Position numbers and translations under genes: made by a program. Shown here one piece after another: positions 44,394 to 54,851 of a DNA stretch of 64,000 nucleotides. The stretch is taken from NCBI GenBank assembly GCA_958009055.1, contig OY253652.1, forward strand, positions 620,001 to 684,000, given 5' to 3'. Source of the stretch: Choricystis sp. odSpoLacu1 (taxonomy: Eukaryota; Chlorophyta; Trebouxiophyceae). The notes beneath the pieces are model-generated. The model saw only the letters and a program-made list of their open reading frames with translations, was not told the DNA's origin and ran no database searches. Every line of letters starts with the position of its first letter. Position 1 is the stretch's first letter.

Positions 44394-47386
44394 ATGGCCG
44401 CCGCGCCGCCGACCGGCCCCACCGACTCGCTGCTGCGGTTCTTCGACTCGGAGTGGTTTGACGCGTGGATGGCCATGATGTGAGTTGTGGGGGGGGGGGA
44501 GGTGGCCCTGTGTGTGGGAGGGAGAGAGGGACGACACCACTCGAACGAAACATCGCCCCACCCACCCCACCCTTACCAGCTACCTGCACCGCACCGACAA
44601 CGAGGGCACCCATGATTACCTGTGCAACCGCTTGTTCGACCTGCCCCCGGGAGACGTGGAGGCGGTGCTGCCTCAGTTGGTCACGCTGGCGCTCGCCCGC
44701 CCAGGCTCGCGCCTGGGTCCCTCCCTTGCCCGCCTCGCCGCCCGCTCCGCCGCGCTGGGTGCAAAATGCTACTGGCTGGCCCTTGCCGCCGCCCAGGAGG
44801 GGGGGGAGGGAGACGCCGCCGCCGCCGCCCTGTGCGACGCGTGCGAGCGGGCCGCGCTCTCTGCAGACGCGGGCGACACCGACGGCGCCCACACCACGGC
44901 CGCCCCCGCCCCCCCCCCCCCGCACCGTCCGCCGCCGCGACGGCGCCCTGTCCCCCGTGTTTCGGTCTCGCCTGACCAGCCCCACCGCTGGCACGGGTGG
45001 CGGCGGGCTGTCGCCACTGCTGTCTCCCGTGGATGGAGGGCGGTCGCGCGCACCCTCGCCCCTCCCGGGCGACATGTTTTCGGACGACGAGTCGCGGGAC
45101 GCGCGCGCCGCCGCGTCCACGCTGGCCACCGCCCGGCGCACGCGGTCCCCCACCAGCGACAGCGGGGAGGGGGGCACGCCGGTGGCGGCCGCGGGGCACA
45201 CGCGCGTGCGCGCGCTGTCGCCGGGCGCGCTCTCCCCCGGTGGCGACGGCGTCGCCTTCTCACCCGACGGGCGGCCCCTGTCCCCGGGCGCGGTGGACCG
45301 TGGATTCTTTGCGGTGACGGCGGGGCTGGAGGGGCTCATCTGCTCGTCGCCCCCGCCCGCGGAGAGCGCGCGCGGTGGGGCCGCGCGCCGCGGCCACGCC
45401 GCCGCGGCGCCGCGCGCGCCGCCGCCCACCACCACCACCACCCGCTCCGGCCGGCCCGCCCCCATCGCGCCACCCTGCGACAATTTGGCGCCTCCCTCGC
45501 CCCTGGGCCCCGCACCGCCGCCTCCCGGGAAGGCGTCGGTGGGGGCAACACTCGATTTGGTCGAAGCTCTAACGTGCGCCGCCGCTGCTCTCACAGGCTT
45601 CTCCCCCGACGACCGGGCCTGGGCCCTGCGCCGCGGCCTGGCCGATATCAACCGCGAGCTGGATGCGGCTGCCGCGGTGGGAGTGGGCGCCCCCGCGTGG
45701 CCGCTGGCGGCGCGCGGCGGCGGGTTTGGGGGTGAGCGTGTCGTTCGCCTTGCCCCGGACCGAGCCACCGTGCTCGCGTCCCGCGACAAGGCGCCCTTCC
45801 TGCTGGTCGCTGAAGTCGTGGTGGATGGTGGTGGTGGCGAGGCCGCCGGCCCCCGCGGCGACAGCGAGAGCGGCGCGCGCGCGGCGACGCTGGGGCCGCC
45901 GCCCGGGCTGTGCGCGCCGCCCGGCCTCCCCCCCCGCGCCCCCACGCTGGCTTCGATGGGGGCGCCGCCCGCGCCCTCCACCAGCACCCTCGACGCTCAA
46001 CTGGCGGCTGCCCTGGACGGCTTGCGGGGACGGGGCCCCATTGTGCGGGTGGTGCTGCAACCCGCGTCGCGCCCGCCGAGCGCGCGCGGGGGAGGTGACA
46101 GCACACACACACCGCCCGCGGGCGACGCACCACCACCACCCCCTCTGCGCGTCAAACTGGTACCCGTCGCCCCCGTCGACCTGACCCAGCCCCTATCCCC
46201 GACTGCCGCGCCCCCGGCGGCAGACGCGCCCCCGCCGCCGCGCCGCGCGCGCCACCGGCGCGTCCCGTCGGACGAAGCCCTGTCCGCGGTCGCGTCGGCA
46301 GCCGCCGCCGCTGCCGCCGGGCGGGTGGGCGGCGCGGGCGCCCTGGCGGCCGCCCTGCAGGCGGCGGGCAGCGTGTGGCCGGAGGAGGGGGAGGAGGGTG
46401 GTGGTGGTGGTGGCGCGACCGCCGCCGCTGCTGCGCCCGCCCCCCCACCCACCACCCCATCCACTCCACCCCCCACCCCCGCCGCCACGGCAGCCGCCCT
46501 CGCCCTCTATGGCGAACCCTGGCGCGACGTGGAGGCGGCCGTGCGGTCGGCCTCCCCCCACGGCCGCATCCCCGGGTGGGCGCTGCGCCGCGCGATTGTC
46601 AAGTCGGGGGACGACTGCCGGCTGGAGCTCCTGGCCGCCCAGTTGATTGGCGGTCTGGATGCCGCGTTTAGCGCGGCGGGGTTGCCGCTGCGCCTGCGCC
46701 CGTATGGCGTGCTGCCGGCGGGAGGAAGGACGGCTCTCATAGAGGCGGTGCCCGACGCCGTGTCCATTCACGCGCTCAAAGCCTCCCTCCCCCCCAACAC
46801 GTCCCTCGCGTCCCACTTCTTCACCGCCCACCCGCGCGGGACACAGGCGGGCGCCGCGGCGCAGAGGCGGTTTGTGGAGTCGATGGCAGCCTACAGTCTC
46901 GCAACTTACTTTTTCTCCGTGCGAGACCGCCACAACGGCAACATCCTCCTCACAGCAGACGGCGCCATCGTCCACATCGACTACGGGTTCATTCTGGGCG
47001 CGTCCCCGGGGGGCGTGTCCTTCGAGACTGCCCCCTTCAAACTGACGCGCGAGTTGTTGGAGGTCATGGACTCGGACGCGTCGGGGTCCCCCTCCCCCGC
47101 GTTTGACGCGTACAAGCTGCTCCTCGTGTCCGGCTTCCTGGCTGCGCGGCGGGCGGCAGACAGGTTGGTGGGGCTGGTGGAGGTCGCAGCCGGCCCCGGG
47201 GGCCCGCTCGCGCCGCGCGGCGCGGCCGCCCCCCGCGCTGCCAAAGCGCTGTCCTCCCGCTTTCTGCTGGGTGTGCCCGACCACGCCGCCGTCGCCGCCG
47301 CCCTGGGCCTCGTGGCCGACTCGCTGGACGCGTGGCGGACGCGGCAGTACGACTTTTACCAGAGGACGCTGAATGGGATTCTGTAG
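44394..47386 (+). CDS. PI4KB: Phosphatidylinositol 4-kinase, type III beta (frame break at a C-run)
   Basis: Makes PI4P at the Golgi. Exon 1 (44394-44479) and exon 2 (44580-47386) join in phase 2. The N-terminal helical unit SLLRFFDSEWFDAWMAMIYL, then HDYLCNRLFDLPP, matches the LKU domain of plant PI4K beta. The kinase domain is C-terminal: GWALRRAIVKSGDDCRLELL, the catalytic loop RDRHNGNILLTADG and the metal-binding IVHIDYGFILGASPGG. It ends in YDFYQRTLNGIL. The 500-residue linker is Pro/Ala/Ser-rich with many SP sites. The frame changes at a C13 run (44899-44911). Removing one C gives a continuous protein of about 960 residues, so an assembly error is most likely. Confidence 0.92.
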
Positions 47387-47686
47387 AGGGTGAGAGAAAG
47401 AGAGGAGAGGAGAGAGAGAGCGTGGAGCGTTGCAAACAAAAACTCGTTTTTGGTTTTTGCCTGAGACAAACAAGGGGGCGCCTTTCATTCTTCTTCACAC
47501 ACATGGCACGCACAGAGGGTGCGCGCGGCTCGTCAGGCTTTCTTTGTGTCTCGTCGTGTGGGGGGGGGGGGCAAAAAAAGGGGGGGGGGGGGCGTTGCTT
47601 TTGTTTTTAGATCAACATAAAAAGAGAGGGGGGGGGAACAGTCGATCTTCCCGCCGCCAAGCAACATTGCATTCAAAGCCGCGTGC
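47387..47686. other. Convergent 3' spacer of PI4K beta and cyclophilin
   Basis: 300 bp holding GA repeats, G11 and G12 runs around 47560-47592 and a further G8 run. No gene or RNA recognised. Confidence 0.6.
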
Positions 47687-48843
47687 TCACGACAGCTGCC
47701 CGCAGTCGGCGATGACGATGCGCTGTGTGGGGAAAGGGGTGAGGGGGAAGGTGAGGACAAACAAAACAAAACAAAACAACGCCCCCTTTCCACTCCACAC
47801 CCTCCTCTCCCTCCACTCCTCTTCACCTTGGACGTCGCGCCCGACCCGGACCCGTAGCCCTCCACCTTCTTCACCACGTCCATGCCGTTGGTCACCGACC
47901 CAAAGACCACGTGCTTGCCGTCCAGCCAGGGCGTCTTCACCGTGCACAGGAAGAACTGGGACCCGTTGGTGCCGGGGCCCGCGTTGGCCATGGACAGGAT
48001 ACCGGGCCCAGTGTGCTTCAGCGTGAAGTTTTCGTCAGCGAATTTCTCGCCATAGATCGACTCGCCGCCCGTGCCGTTGCCGCGCGTGAAGTCGCCGCCC
48101 TGGCACATGAAGTCGTTGATGACGCGGTGGAAGGTGGATCCCTTGAAGTGGAGGGGCTTGCCCGACTTGCCCATGCCTTTCTCGCCTGGTGGGTGGGTGG
48201 TGGGGTGGGTGGGGGTGGGGGCGGTGAGACAACCGGAGCGGAATGGGGGTGGGATCTGCGTGCGGCCGGACTCTCAAGTGGCTCCCTCACCCAGCGCACG
48301 CGCGCGCCCGCGCCTCTCCACCCCCACAGCAGGCATGTTTGAGACGCAATCGTCCAGCTGGGGGGTCGACCCCACGCGAAACCCGCACGGCCGGCCCCCA
48401 CACACGCGCGCGCCGGCCGCGATCGGCACCCACCGGAGCGACGCGGGTGCCCGCCGCCCCTCCCCCCCCCTCCCACACACACGCTCCCTGCCTCCCACCA
48501 CCCACCCACTCACCCGTGCACAGGGCGCGGAAGTTCTCGGCGGTCTTGGGCACGACGTCGGCGCGCAGCTGGAGGAGGAGGGGAGGAGGGAGAGGGATGA
48601 GTGGACGCCCGCACAACACGCATGGAAGACGGCGCCCGTCAGATCTGGCGCCCACTCGGCACCAACGCGGGAGTGACTGCGCGGCGGCCGATACGAGGAT
48701 GCCTTCTTCGCGATCTAAGAAAACAACAAGCTCCTCCAACGCGGTCAGGCGGCGCGGCTGAACCAAAAACGCACCGTCATCTCGACGCGGCCCAGCGGGG
48801 CGCCGTCGGCCTCAATGTCAAAGAAGACCACAGGGTTGGACAT
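47687..48843 (-). CDS. CYP: Cyclophilin A-type peptidyl-prolyl cis-trans isomerase
   Basis: Four exons, 48843-48775, 48568-48514, 48185-47827 and 47722-47687, all phase-consistent, give 172 residues, the standard single-domain length. Catalytic and cyclosporin-binding residues are present: Arg in [15 protein letters not shown], Phe in NGSQFFLCT, and Trp in [12 protein letters not shown]. The insert [18 protein letters not shown] is the seven-residue loop typical of plant, nematode and some protist cyclophilins, absent from human CypA. The last exon encodes only [11 protein letters not shown]. No targeting signal, so cytosolic or nuclear. Intron 1 (48569-48774) contains sequence related to the F-box gene at 60-62 kb. 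Divergent from the JmjC-like gene with 153 bp between starts. Confidence 0.97.
48610..48766 (-). pseudogene. F-box/LRR gene fragment inside cyclophilin intron 1
   Basis: On the minus strand this segment reads RRLTALEEL then [20 protein letters not shown] and, after a frame change, [13 protein letters not shown]. The F-box pseudogene at 60.4-62.4 kb contains SLTALEEV...NDGGMIPLPPSTRLPR and [10 protein letters not shown] at the same spacing. DNA identity is also plain: GGCGCCCACTCGGC and GCGGTCAGGC occur in both, in the same order and orientation. The fragment fills most of the 206-nt intron, so the intron may have gained or been created with it. Confidence 0.65.
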
Positions 48844-48996
48844 AGCGTTTGAAAGCTGGTTTTCGGTGTGTGGCGGCGGGGAGGAGAGGAAGGGTGTGTG
48901 GCGGCGGGGAGGGGAGGAAGGAAGCGAAAAGAAAGAGGAGCGAAAGTGATTGAACAAAAAACACTCTCTCGCTTCCTTTTTAACTGCCACAGCACC

Positions 48997-50517
48997 ATGA
49001 CCGCAGACCGCGGCCGCGGCATCGTGCTGACGCCGGCAGGGCGCGCGATGGTGGATGCGCCGTCCACCAGGTGTGGCTTTGTGGTTGTGTGGCGTTTTTT
49101 TTTCTTTTGATCTCGCCCCTCCTCAACCCACCCCCACCCACACACACACAGCCTCGCCCCGGCCCCTCCCTCCCGCCTGTCACCCCACGCCGTGTCCTAC
49201 TTGTACGGGCCGCCCGTCCCGACTGCTGCCTCCCCAGCGCCCTCCACCGGGGGCGTCGCCGCGCACGCGCGCACCCCACTCCGCTTCCCGCGCTGCCCGT
49301 TTGCGTCCCGCCTCGTGCCACGGTGCACGCTGGCAGCCCTGGCGGCTGAAGGCGGTGACATTCCCGCCACATTAACCGTGGGCCCCCCCCACGGCGACCC
49401 CACCCTGCTGCCGTGGCGGGGCGGGGCGAACGAGGCGGGCGCGCCTTACCGGGTGCGGGCGCCCCCGACGCGTGTGTCCGAGCCCACGCTGTGCGCAGCC
49501 GCGGCCAAGGCAGCCGCCTGGACACGGGTGGCAAGCGTGGTGCGGTGCGCGTTGGTCAGGGGGGGGAGGGGGCACGAGGAGAAGAGCCCCCTTGACGCCA
49601 CCACCTCCCTCGACTGGCCCTGGCTGGCCTCCTTCACCGACGCCGCCCGCCTGCCCCCCGCCCTGGGTGTCGACCTCATCGCGGGCGGCGCCCGGGGCGC
49701 CGTCCTGCGGGCGGCCGTGGGGGAGGGCGACACACTCGTTGTCGCCACAGCAGGCACCCACCGCCTTCTCCTCACCCCGCCCGCCGCCTTCCTGGCGGCC
49801 GCCTACCCCTTTCCCACCGCCCACGCAGCGGACGGTGCGTACATGGTGGACTGGGGGGCGCCTGATGAAAAAGCGTGGCCGGAGTTTCGCCAGCTGAGGT
49901 GTTGGCACGCCACCCTCACCCCTGGCGACGCTCTCTACGTCCCTGCTCTGTGGGCATCCCACTGGGAGCTGCCACCTGATGGTCCCGTGCCCGCGGTCGC
50001 CCTCGCCATCACGTTTGGGAGGCGGGACGTGGCTGACGAGGGCGCGCGCTCACTCGCAGCTGCGCGAGCTGCAGAAACCACCCTCTCCTCCACCCTGCCT
50101 CCCGCCGGCGTGCGGGCTGTCTTGACTTCCATCGGCCACGGGGGCGAAGTGCGCGCCTGGCTGGCCGCGGTGGGGGCGGGAGGCGGGTGGGAGTGTGTGA
50201 AAACGATCGCCACAGCTGACGCTCTTGACTCGGCGGCCGCCGCCCTGTCCGCCTGCGGCCGAGAAGCGATCCACGACCTCACCACCGCCCTCACCTCCCG
50301 CCGCCTGCGCCCCACGCCCTGGCTGGAGACGGCGGGCGTGGATGATTTCGCGGCGGCCGACACACCGACTCTGTGCGTCGATGACCGCACAGAGGAGGAG
50401 AGGCGGTACCCTGCCCTCTTTCGACGCAGTGTGGAGGCCAAGCTGGCGGCGCGGCGGCCGTGGTGTGGAGGGAGGGCGGTGGTCGGCGGAGGGGAGGGAC
50501 GGTTGCTGCAGCAGTGA
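48997..50517 (+). CDS. JmjC/cupin-8 domain protein with altered metal-site residues
   Basis: Exons 48997-49070 and 49152-50517 join in phase 2 (GTGTGG...CACAG), giving about 479 residues. The centre resembles the TYW5/HSPBAP1-like JmjC group: GDTLVVATAGTHRLLLTPP, PDEKAWPEFRQL and LTPGDALYVPALWASHWEL. These enzymes are Fe(II)/2-oxoglutarate hydroxylases of tRNA bases or proteins. The expected HxD pair about five residues before GDTLVV is not visible (AVGEGD instead), and the distal His is shifted by one residue (PALWASH rather than PALWxH). Catalysis is therefore uncertain, as in the non-catalytic JmjC part of TYW4. The N-terminus has no clear signal. Function not assigned. Confidence 0.7.
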
Positions 50518-50635
50518 GGTTTTTCGGCCGTTGTTTTCGTTTTGTCAAAGAACCTCTTTTCTCACACCGCGTTTTTTTCGTCCCCCGCCCGCTGCGCGCT
50601 CCCCTCTCCACCGCTCGCCCACCAAACAAGCCCCC

Positions 50636-53035
50636 ATGCAGGCCCTGCGCCCCACCGTGCGCACCGCGCGCCCCGCGGTCGCCACCCGCGCCCTGCCGCG
50701 CCCCGCGCCGTTGGCTGCGCGCCGGACCAAGGTCAGTTCAATCGCGCGGCCCCGGTCGCTCGCCTGTGCACCGCCACACACACCCTCCGCACCCTTTCCG
50801 CGTTACGGCATCGTGCGCGCGCCATGAGGGGAGGTGGTCGCCTGGAGGAGCGTGCCACACGCCTGCCCGCGCGCCGCGGCGGCCCGCGATGGATGGTCCT
50901 CTCACGCATGTTTTGCCCTCCCCTCCCTCTCCCACAGCTGGCGCCGGCCCGCCCTCTGCCGGCCCGCCTGCCGGCCGCGCCCCTGCTGCCCGCCCGCCCG
51001 TCCCCCCCGTCCGCGGCGGCGGGGTCGGCCCCGGGTGGCGAGGACAAAAAGTTCCTCGGCGCGTCGGTCGACACGCTCAAGAAAGTGGCCCTCCTGGGCT
51101 TCATGTTCTTCTGCATCCTGTTCAACTACACCATCCTTCGTGACACCAAGGTGAGAGAGAGGGGAAGAGAGGGTTTGGGGACGCGGATCTCGGGGCAACG
51201 GGGCTTCACGTAGGGCGTTGCGTTTTCGCGCATTCATGCGGGGGCCGGTTTGGGGGGGCGTCTGCCGCCGCTTTCCCCCGCATCTTGGCTGGAAACAGGC
51301 ACCACAATCTGGCTGCACCTGTCTGCGGCGGCGGCGTGCGCCCTCACCCCCCAAAACGCCCCCGGTCGGGTGGTGTCCCTCCCTGCGCCGCCAATGCTTT
51401 TGGCGCGGGGGCTGCGCCCAATGGGGCTGCTCGCCCGGCGGTTGGCGCCTTTCGCGCGCCGCCCCGCCTCCTGTTTACCGGCCTGAGCTCACCCGTGTGC
51501 CTGCGGGCGCGGGCGCGGTCGATCTGGGGGTGGGGAGAGAGAGAGGGACAGCGAGGCGGGAGGAGAGGAGAGCGCGCGAGCCGTCGCGTTAGGAGAGAGC
51601 AAACCCTCTCGCGCGCGTCGCCGGCCGTTTTTCACCCCCCTCAACCACCCACCACCTACCCAACCCACAGGACGTCCTCGTCGTCACCGCCCCGGGGTCC
51701 GGCGCCGAGGTCATCCCCTTCCTCAAGACGTGGGTCAACCTGCCGATGGCCATTGGCTTCACCATTCTGTACGCCAAGCTCGCCAACGTCCTCTCCTCCG
51801 AAGCCCTCTTCTACGCGTGCATCATCCCCTTCATCGCCTTCTTCGGCGCATTTGCGTTCATCCTGTACCCCGCTCGCGACGCCATCCACCCCGCCGCCCT
51901 GTGCGACAAGTGGGCGGCCCAGCTGCCGCGCCTCGCGGCCCCCATCGCCATCCTGCGCAACTGGTCCTACTGCCTCTTCTACGTCATGGCCGAGCTGTGG
52001 GGGTCCGTCGTTGTCTCCGTCCTGTTCTGGGGGTTTGCCAACCAGATCACCACGGTGGATGAAGCCAAAGCCTTCTACCCGCTCTTTGGCCTGGGCGCCA
52101 ACGTCGCCCTCATTTTCTCCGGCCGCGCCGTCAAGTACTTCTCCCAGGTGCGCGCCCGCCTGCCCCCGGGAGTCGACGGGTGGGGCATGTCCCTGCGCGG
52201 CATGATGACGATGGTGGTGATCGGCGGCGGGTTGGTGTCGCTGACCTACTGGTGGCTCAACCGCACCGTGGTGCCCAAAATGGCGGCCGCGTCCGCGGGC
52301 ATCCCCCAAAAGAAGTCCAAGATGAAAGCCAACATGAGCGTGGGTGAATCATTCAAATTCCTGGCGGCGTCGCCCTACATTCGCGACCTGGCCACGCTGG
52401 TCGTCGCGTACGGCATTTCGATCAACCTGGTTGAAGTCACCTGGAAGTCCAAGATCAAAGCCCAGTTCCCCAACCCCAACGACTACTCCGCCTTCATGGG
52501 CGACTTCTCCACGGCGACGGGCGCCGTCACCTTCATCATGATGCTGGTGTCGCGCTACATCTTCAAGCGGTTTGGGTGGGGCGGGGCCGCCATCATCACG
52601 CCGACCGTGCTGCTGATCACCGGCATCGCCTTCTTCGCCCTCGTCCTGTCGGGCGACACCTTTGCCCCCGGCCTGGCCAAGCTGGGGCTGACCCCGCTCA
52701 TGGCGGCGGTGCTGGTGGGCGCGGCCCAGAACGTGTTCTCCAAGTCCGCGAAGTACTCGCTCTTCGACCCCTGCAAAGAGATGGCCTACATCCCGCTCGA
52801 CCGCGAGGTCCAGGTCAAGGGCAAGGCCGCCATCGACGTCGTGTGCAACCCGCTCGGCAAGTCGGGCGGGTCGGCGGTGCAGCAAGTGTTGATCCTGGGC
52901 TTTGGGTCGCTGGCCGCGTCGACCCCTTACCTCGGGGCCGTCCTGCTGGCCATCGTCCTGCTGTGGCTCAAGGCGGCCGCGTCGCTGGACAAGCAGTTCT
53001 CGGCGCTGCAGGCGGAGACGGGGTTGGTGGAGTGA
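50636..53035 (+). CDS. NTT: Plastid-type ADP/ATP translocase (TLC/NTT family)
   Basis: Imports ATP into plastids in exchange for ADP and phosphate. Exons 50636-50731, 50938-51150 and 51671-53035 (all phase 0) give about 557 residues. The first 60 residues are Arg/Ala/Pro-rich without acids (ATRALPRPAPLAARRTK), a plausible plastid transit peptide. The core begins FLGASVDTLKKVALLGFMFF and continues FNYTILRDTKDVLVVTAPGS and GAEVIPFLKTWVNLPMAIG, the unmistakable TLC signature. About twelve membrane helices follow, with LYPARDAIHP and SKSAKYSLFDPCKEMAYIPL conserved. Such carriers occur in plastids and in intracellular bacteria; introns and transit peptide exclude the latter. The second intron (520 nt) is the longest in the window. 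Confidence 0.96.
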
Positions 53036-53460
53036 GTGAGTGTGGAGGGGAGGGGGGGTGCGACGCGAGTTGTGGAGAGGTGGTGAGAGCCCTCCGCCCC
53101 CCCCCCCCCCCCCCCCCCCCAAAAAAAAGAGACACGTTTCCATTCTTTACCCCCCTTTTCGACGGATCAGCGTCGCCCCTGCCCCGGCGGGGACACGCTG
53201 CCCACACACAGAGTGGGTTGGCGACCCTTTTTTTAAGCGCCCCTCGCGCGAATGCTCCCTCCTTTTTCTTTTTTCCCCATTTTACTCCCCCCCCCCTCCT
53301 CTTTCCCTTTTTGGGGCGTGACACCAATCATGCACCACACACCCTCGGTGCGGCGAGTGGGCTGGGGGGTAATACACACGACGGCAGGGGGACACTCATT
53401 TTCCACTGCATGAGAGGGAGAGGCCTTCGACCCACAAGCCACCCAACACACAAAACGACG
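53036..53460. other. Spacer after NTT with C25/A8 tract
   Basis: Convergent spacer before the CT repeat and the gap. Holds a C25 run at 53096-53120 followed by A8, and T- and C-rich stretches. No gene seen, but part of the truncated quinolinate synthase gene could extend to here, since its 3' end is missing. Confidence 0.5.
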
Positions 53461-53657
53461 TCCTCTCTCTCGCTCTTCGCTCTCTCGCTCTCTCTATCTC
53501 TCTCCCTCTCGCTCTCGCTCTCTCTCTCGCTCTCCCTCTCTCGCTCTCTCTCTCCCTCTCTCTCTCCCTCTCTCTCTCCCCTCTCTCTCTCGCTCTCTCT
53601 CCTCTCTCGCTCTCTCTCTCCCTCTCTCTCTCGCTCTCTCTCTTTTTAAAAGGACGG
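53461..53657 (+). repeat. Degenerate CT-rich microsatellite abutting the assembly gap
   Basis: About 180 nt of CT, CTCT-CCCT and CTCG variants, ending in TTTTTAAAAGGACGG just before the N run. On the opposite strand it is a GA tract. Confidence 0.9.
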
Positions 53658-53857
53658 NNNNNNNNNNNNNNNNNNNNNNNNNNNNNNNNNNNNNNNNNNN
53701 NNNNNNNNNNNNNNNNNNNNNNNNNNNNNNNNNNNNNNNNNNNNNNNNNNNNNNNNNNNNNNNNNNNNNNNNNNNNNNNNNNNNNNNNNNNNNNNNNNNN
53801 NNNNNNNNNNNNNNNNNNNNNNNNNNNNNNNNNNNNNNNNNNNNNNNNNNNNNNNNN
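53658..53857. other. Assembly gap of exactly 200 N
   Basis: Round length suggests a placeholder rather than a measured gap. It interrupts the quinolinate synthase gene: its SufE part lies on one side and no NadA part is seen on the other. The real gap must therefore be much longer, or the sides are not truly adjacent. Confidence 0.95.
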
Positions 53858-54658
53858 GCCGGAGACAAGGGACGGGGAGGGGGAGAGGTAGGCCGCCTGC
53901 GCCTCGGCGAACGCGCCGCGCGGGGCGAGCGCGCCACCCCGCCCCACGACCAGGGAAGGAAACGGGGGCGGCCCACCCCCCGCAGCCGCAGACCGGGCGC
54001 GCGCTTTGAAGGAGGCGACCAGGGCGGCGGCGCCACCAGCGCGGGAGGGGGGCAGCGCGGCCGCGGGAAGGCCCGCTGCCTCGACCGCGGTCGCTGTCAG
54101 CGCGGCGACGTCGGCCGGCGTTGCCCCCGTCAGCGCGGCCGCCAGCGCCACGGCGGCGCCCTTGGTGAGTGCAGCGTCCGCGTCAGCGGCAAAGAGCAGT
54201 GTGCCGTCGGGACGCAGGGAGGCGGTGACCCAGGCGGCGGCTGCGCACCCCGGGACCCGGTTTTCGGAGACGCGAGCAGACGCGGGGAACGGGGGCGCGC
54301 CCGCTGCGGCCGCCAACAGGGCGGCCGCGCCTGCCCGGTCGGGCGGGGTGCCGGGCGGGGGGGTGAGTCTGGTCGCGAGGCGGTCCAGCAGGGCGGCGAC
54401 GGACGGCTGGGTTGAGAGGGAAAGGCGCACGCGTGTCGGGGCGGGCCGTCGCGCGGTGGTGTGCTTCGGCCTGATTCGCCGCCCCTCCTCCCCGATTTCA
54501 CCCATTCCTCTCCTCACTCCACTCACCTGAGCATCCACGCCCACCGCCGCCGCGGACGTCGGCACGCGCGCCGGCGCGTCACGGCGCGGCGTGCGCAGTG
54601 GCGCGCGCAGACCGCGCGGCGCTGACAGCGCTGCGCGGGGGGCGGGCGGGGCACGCAT
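53858..54658 (-). CDS. QS: Plant-type quinolinate synthase (SufE-NadA fusion), truncated by the gap
   Basis: Exon 1 (54658-54527) and exon 2 (54406 into the gap at 53858) join in phase 0. The N-terminus is a basic Ala/Pro/Arg-rich leader, probably a plastid transit peptide. A SufE-like domain follows: SENRVPGCAAAAWVTASL contains the sulfur-accepting Cys, then DGTLLFAADADAALTKGAAV. After an Ala-rich linker comes PPPFPSLVVGRGGALAPRGA and FAEAQAAYL. This last block is found between the SufE and NadA domains of plant chloroplast quinolinate synthase, and it separates this gene from plain SufE1. The 4Fe-4S NadA domain, which condenses iminoaspartate with dihydroxyacetone phosphate, must lie in the gap. 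Pathway partner of QPT at 29-30 kb. Confidence 0.82.
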
Positions 54659-54851
54659 TGCGGGGGGTTGGAATGACGTGCTAGCTCAGGGAGCAACGCC
54701 TGCCGGGCACACACACAGAAAGGCGGCTCGGCAGAGAGAAGGAAAAGAAAAAAGTGAGGCTTGCCTCCAGAGCCGACGTGTTTTTCTTTTCGTGCGGCTA
54801 GCCGGAAGGGGGATGCGGAAAACACCCCAATTCACGCACGCTCCCCGCGCC

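Noticed and set aside
51250..51486. Open frame in NTT intron 2 as an extra exon
   Set aside because: The flanking NTT exons join perfectly at TILRDTK-DVLVVTAP, a conserved uninterrupted motif.
53396..53657. Glu/Arg-rich coding sequence as the 3' end of quinolinate synthase
   Set aside because: It is the translated GA strand of a CT microsatellite and has no NadA motif.
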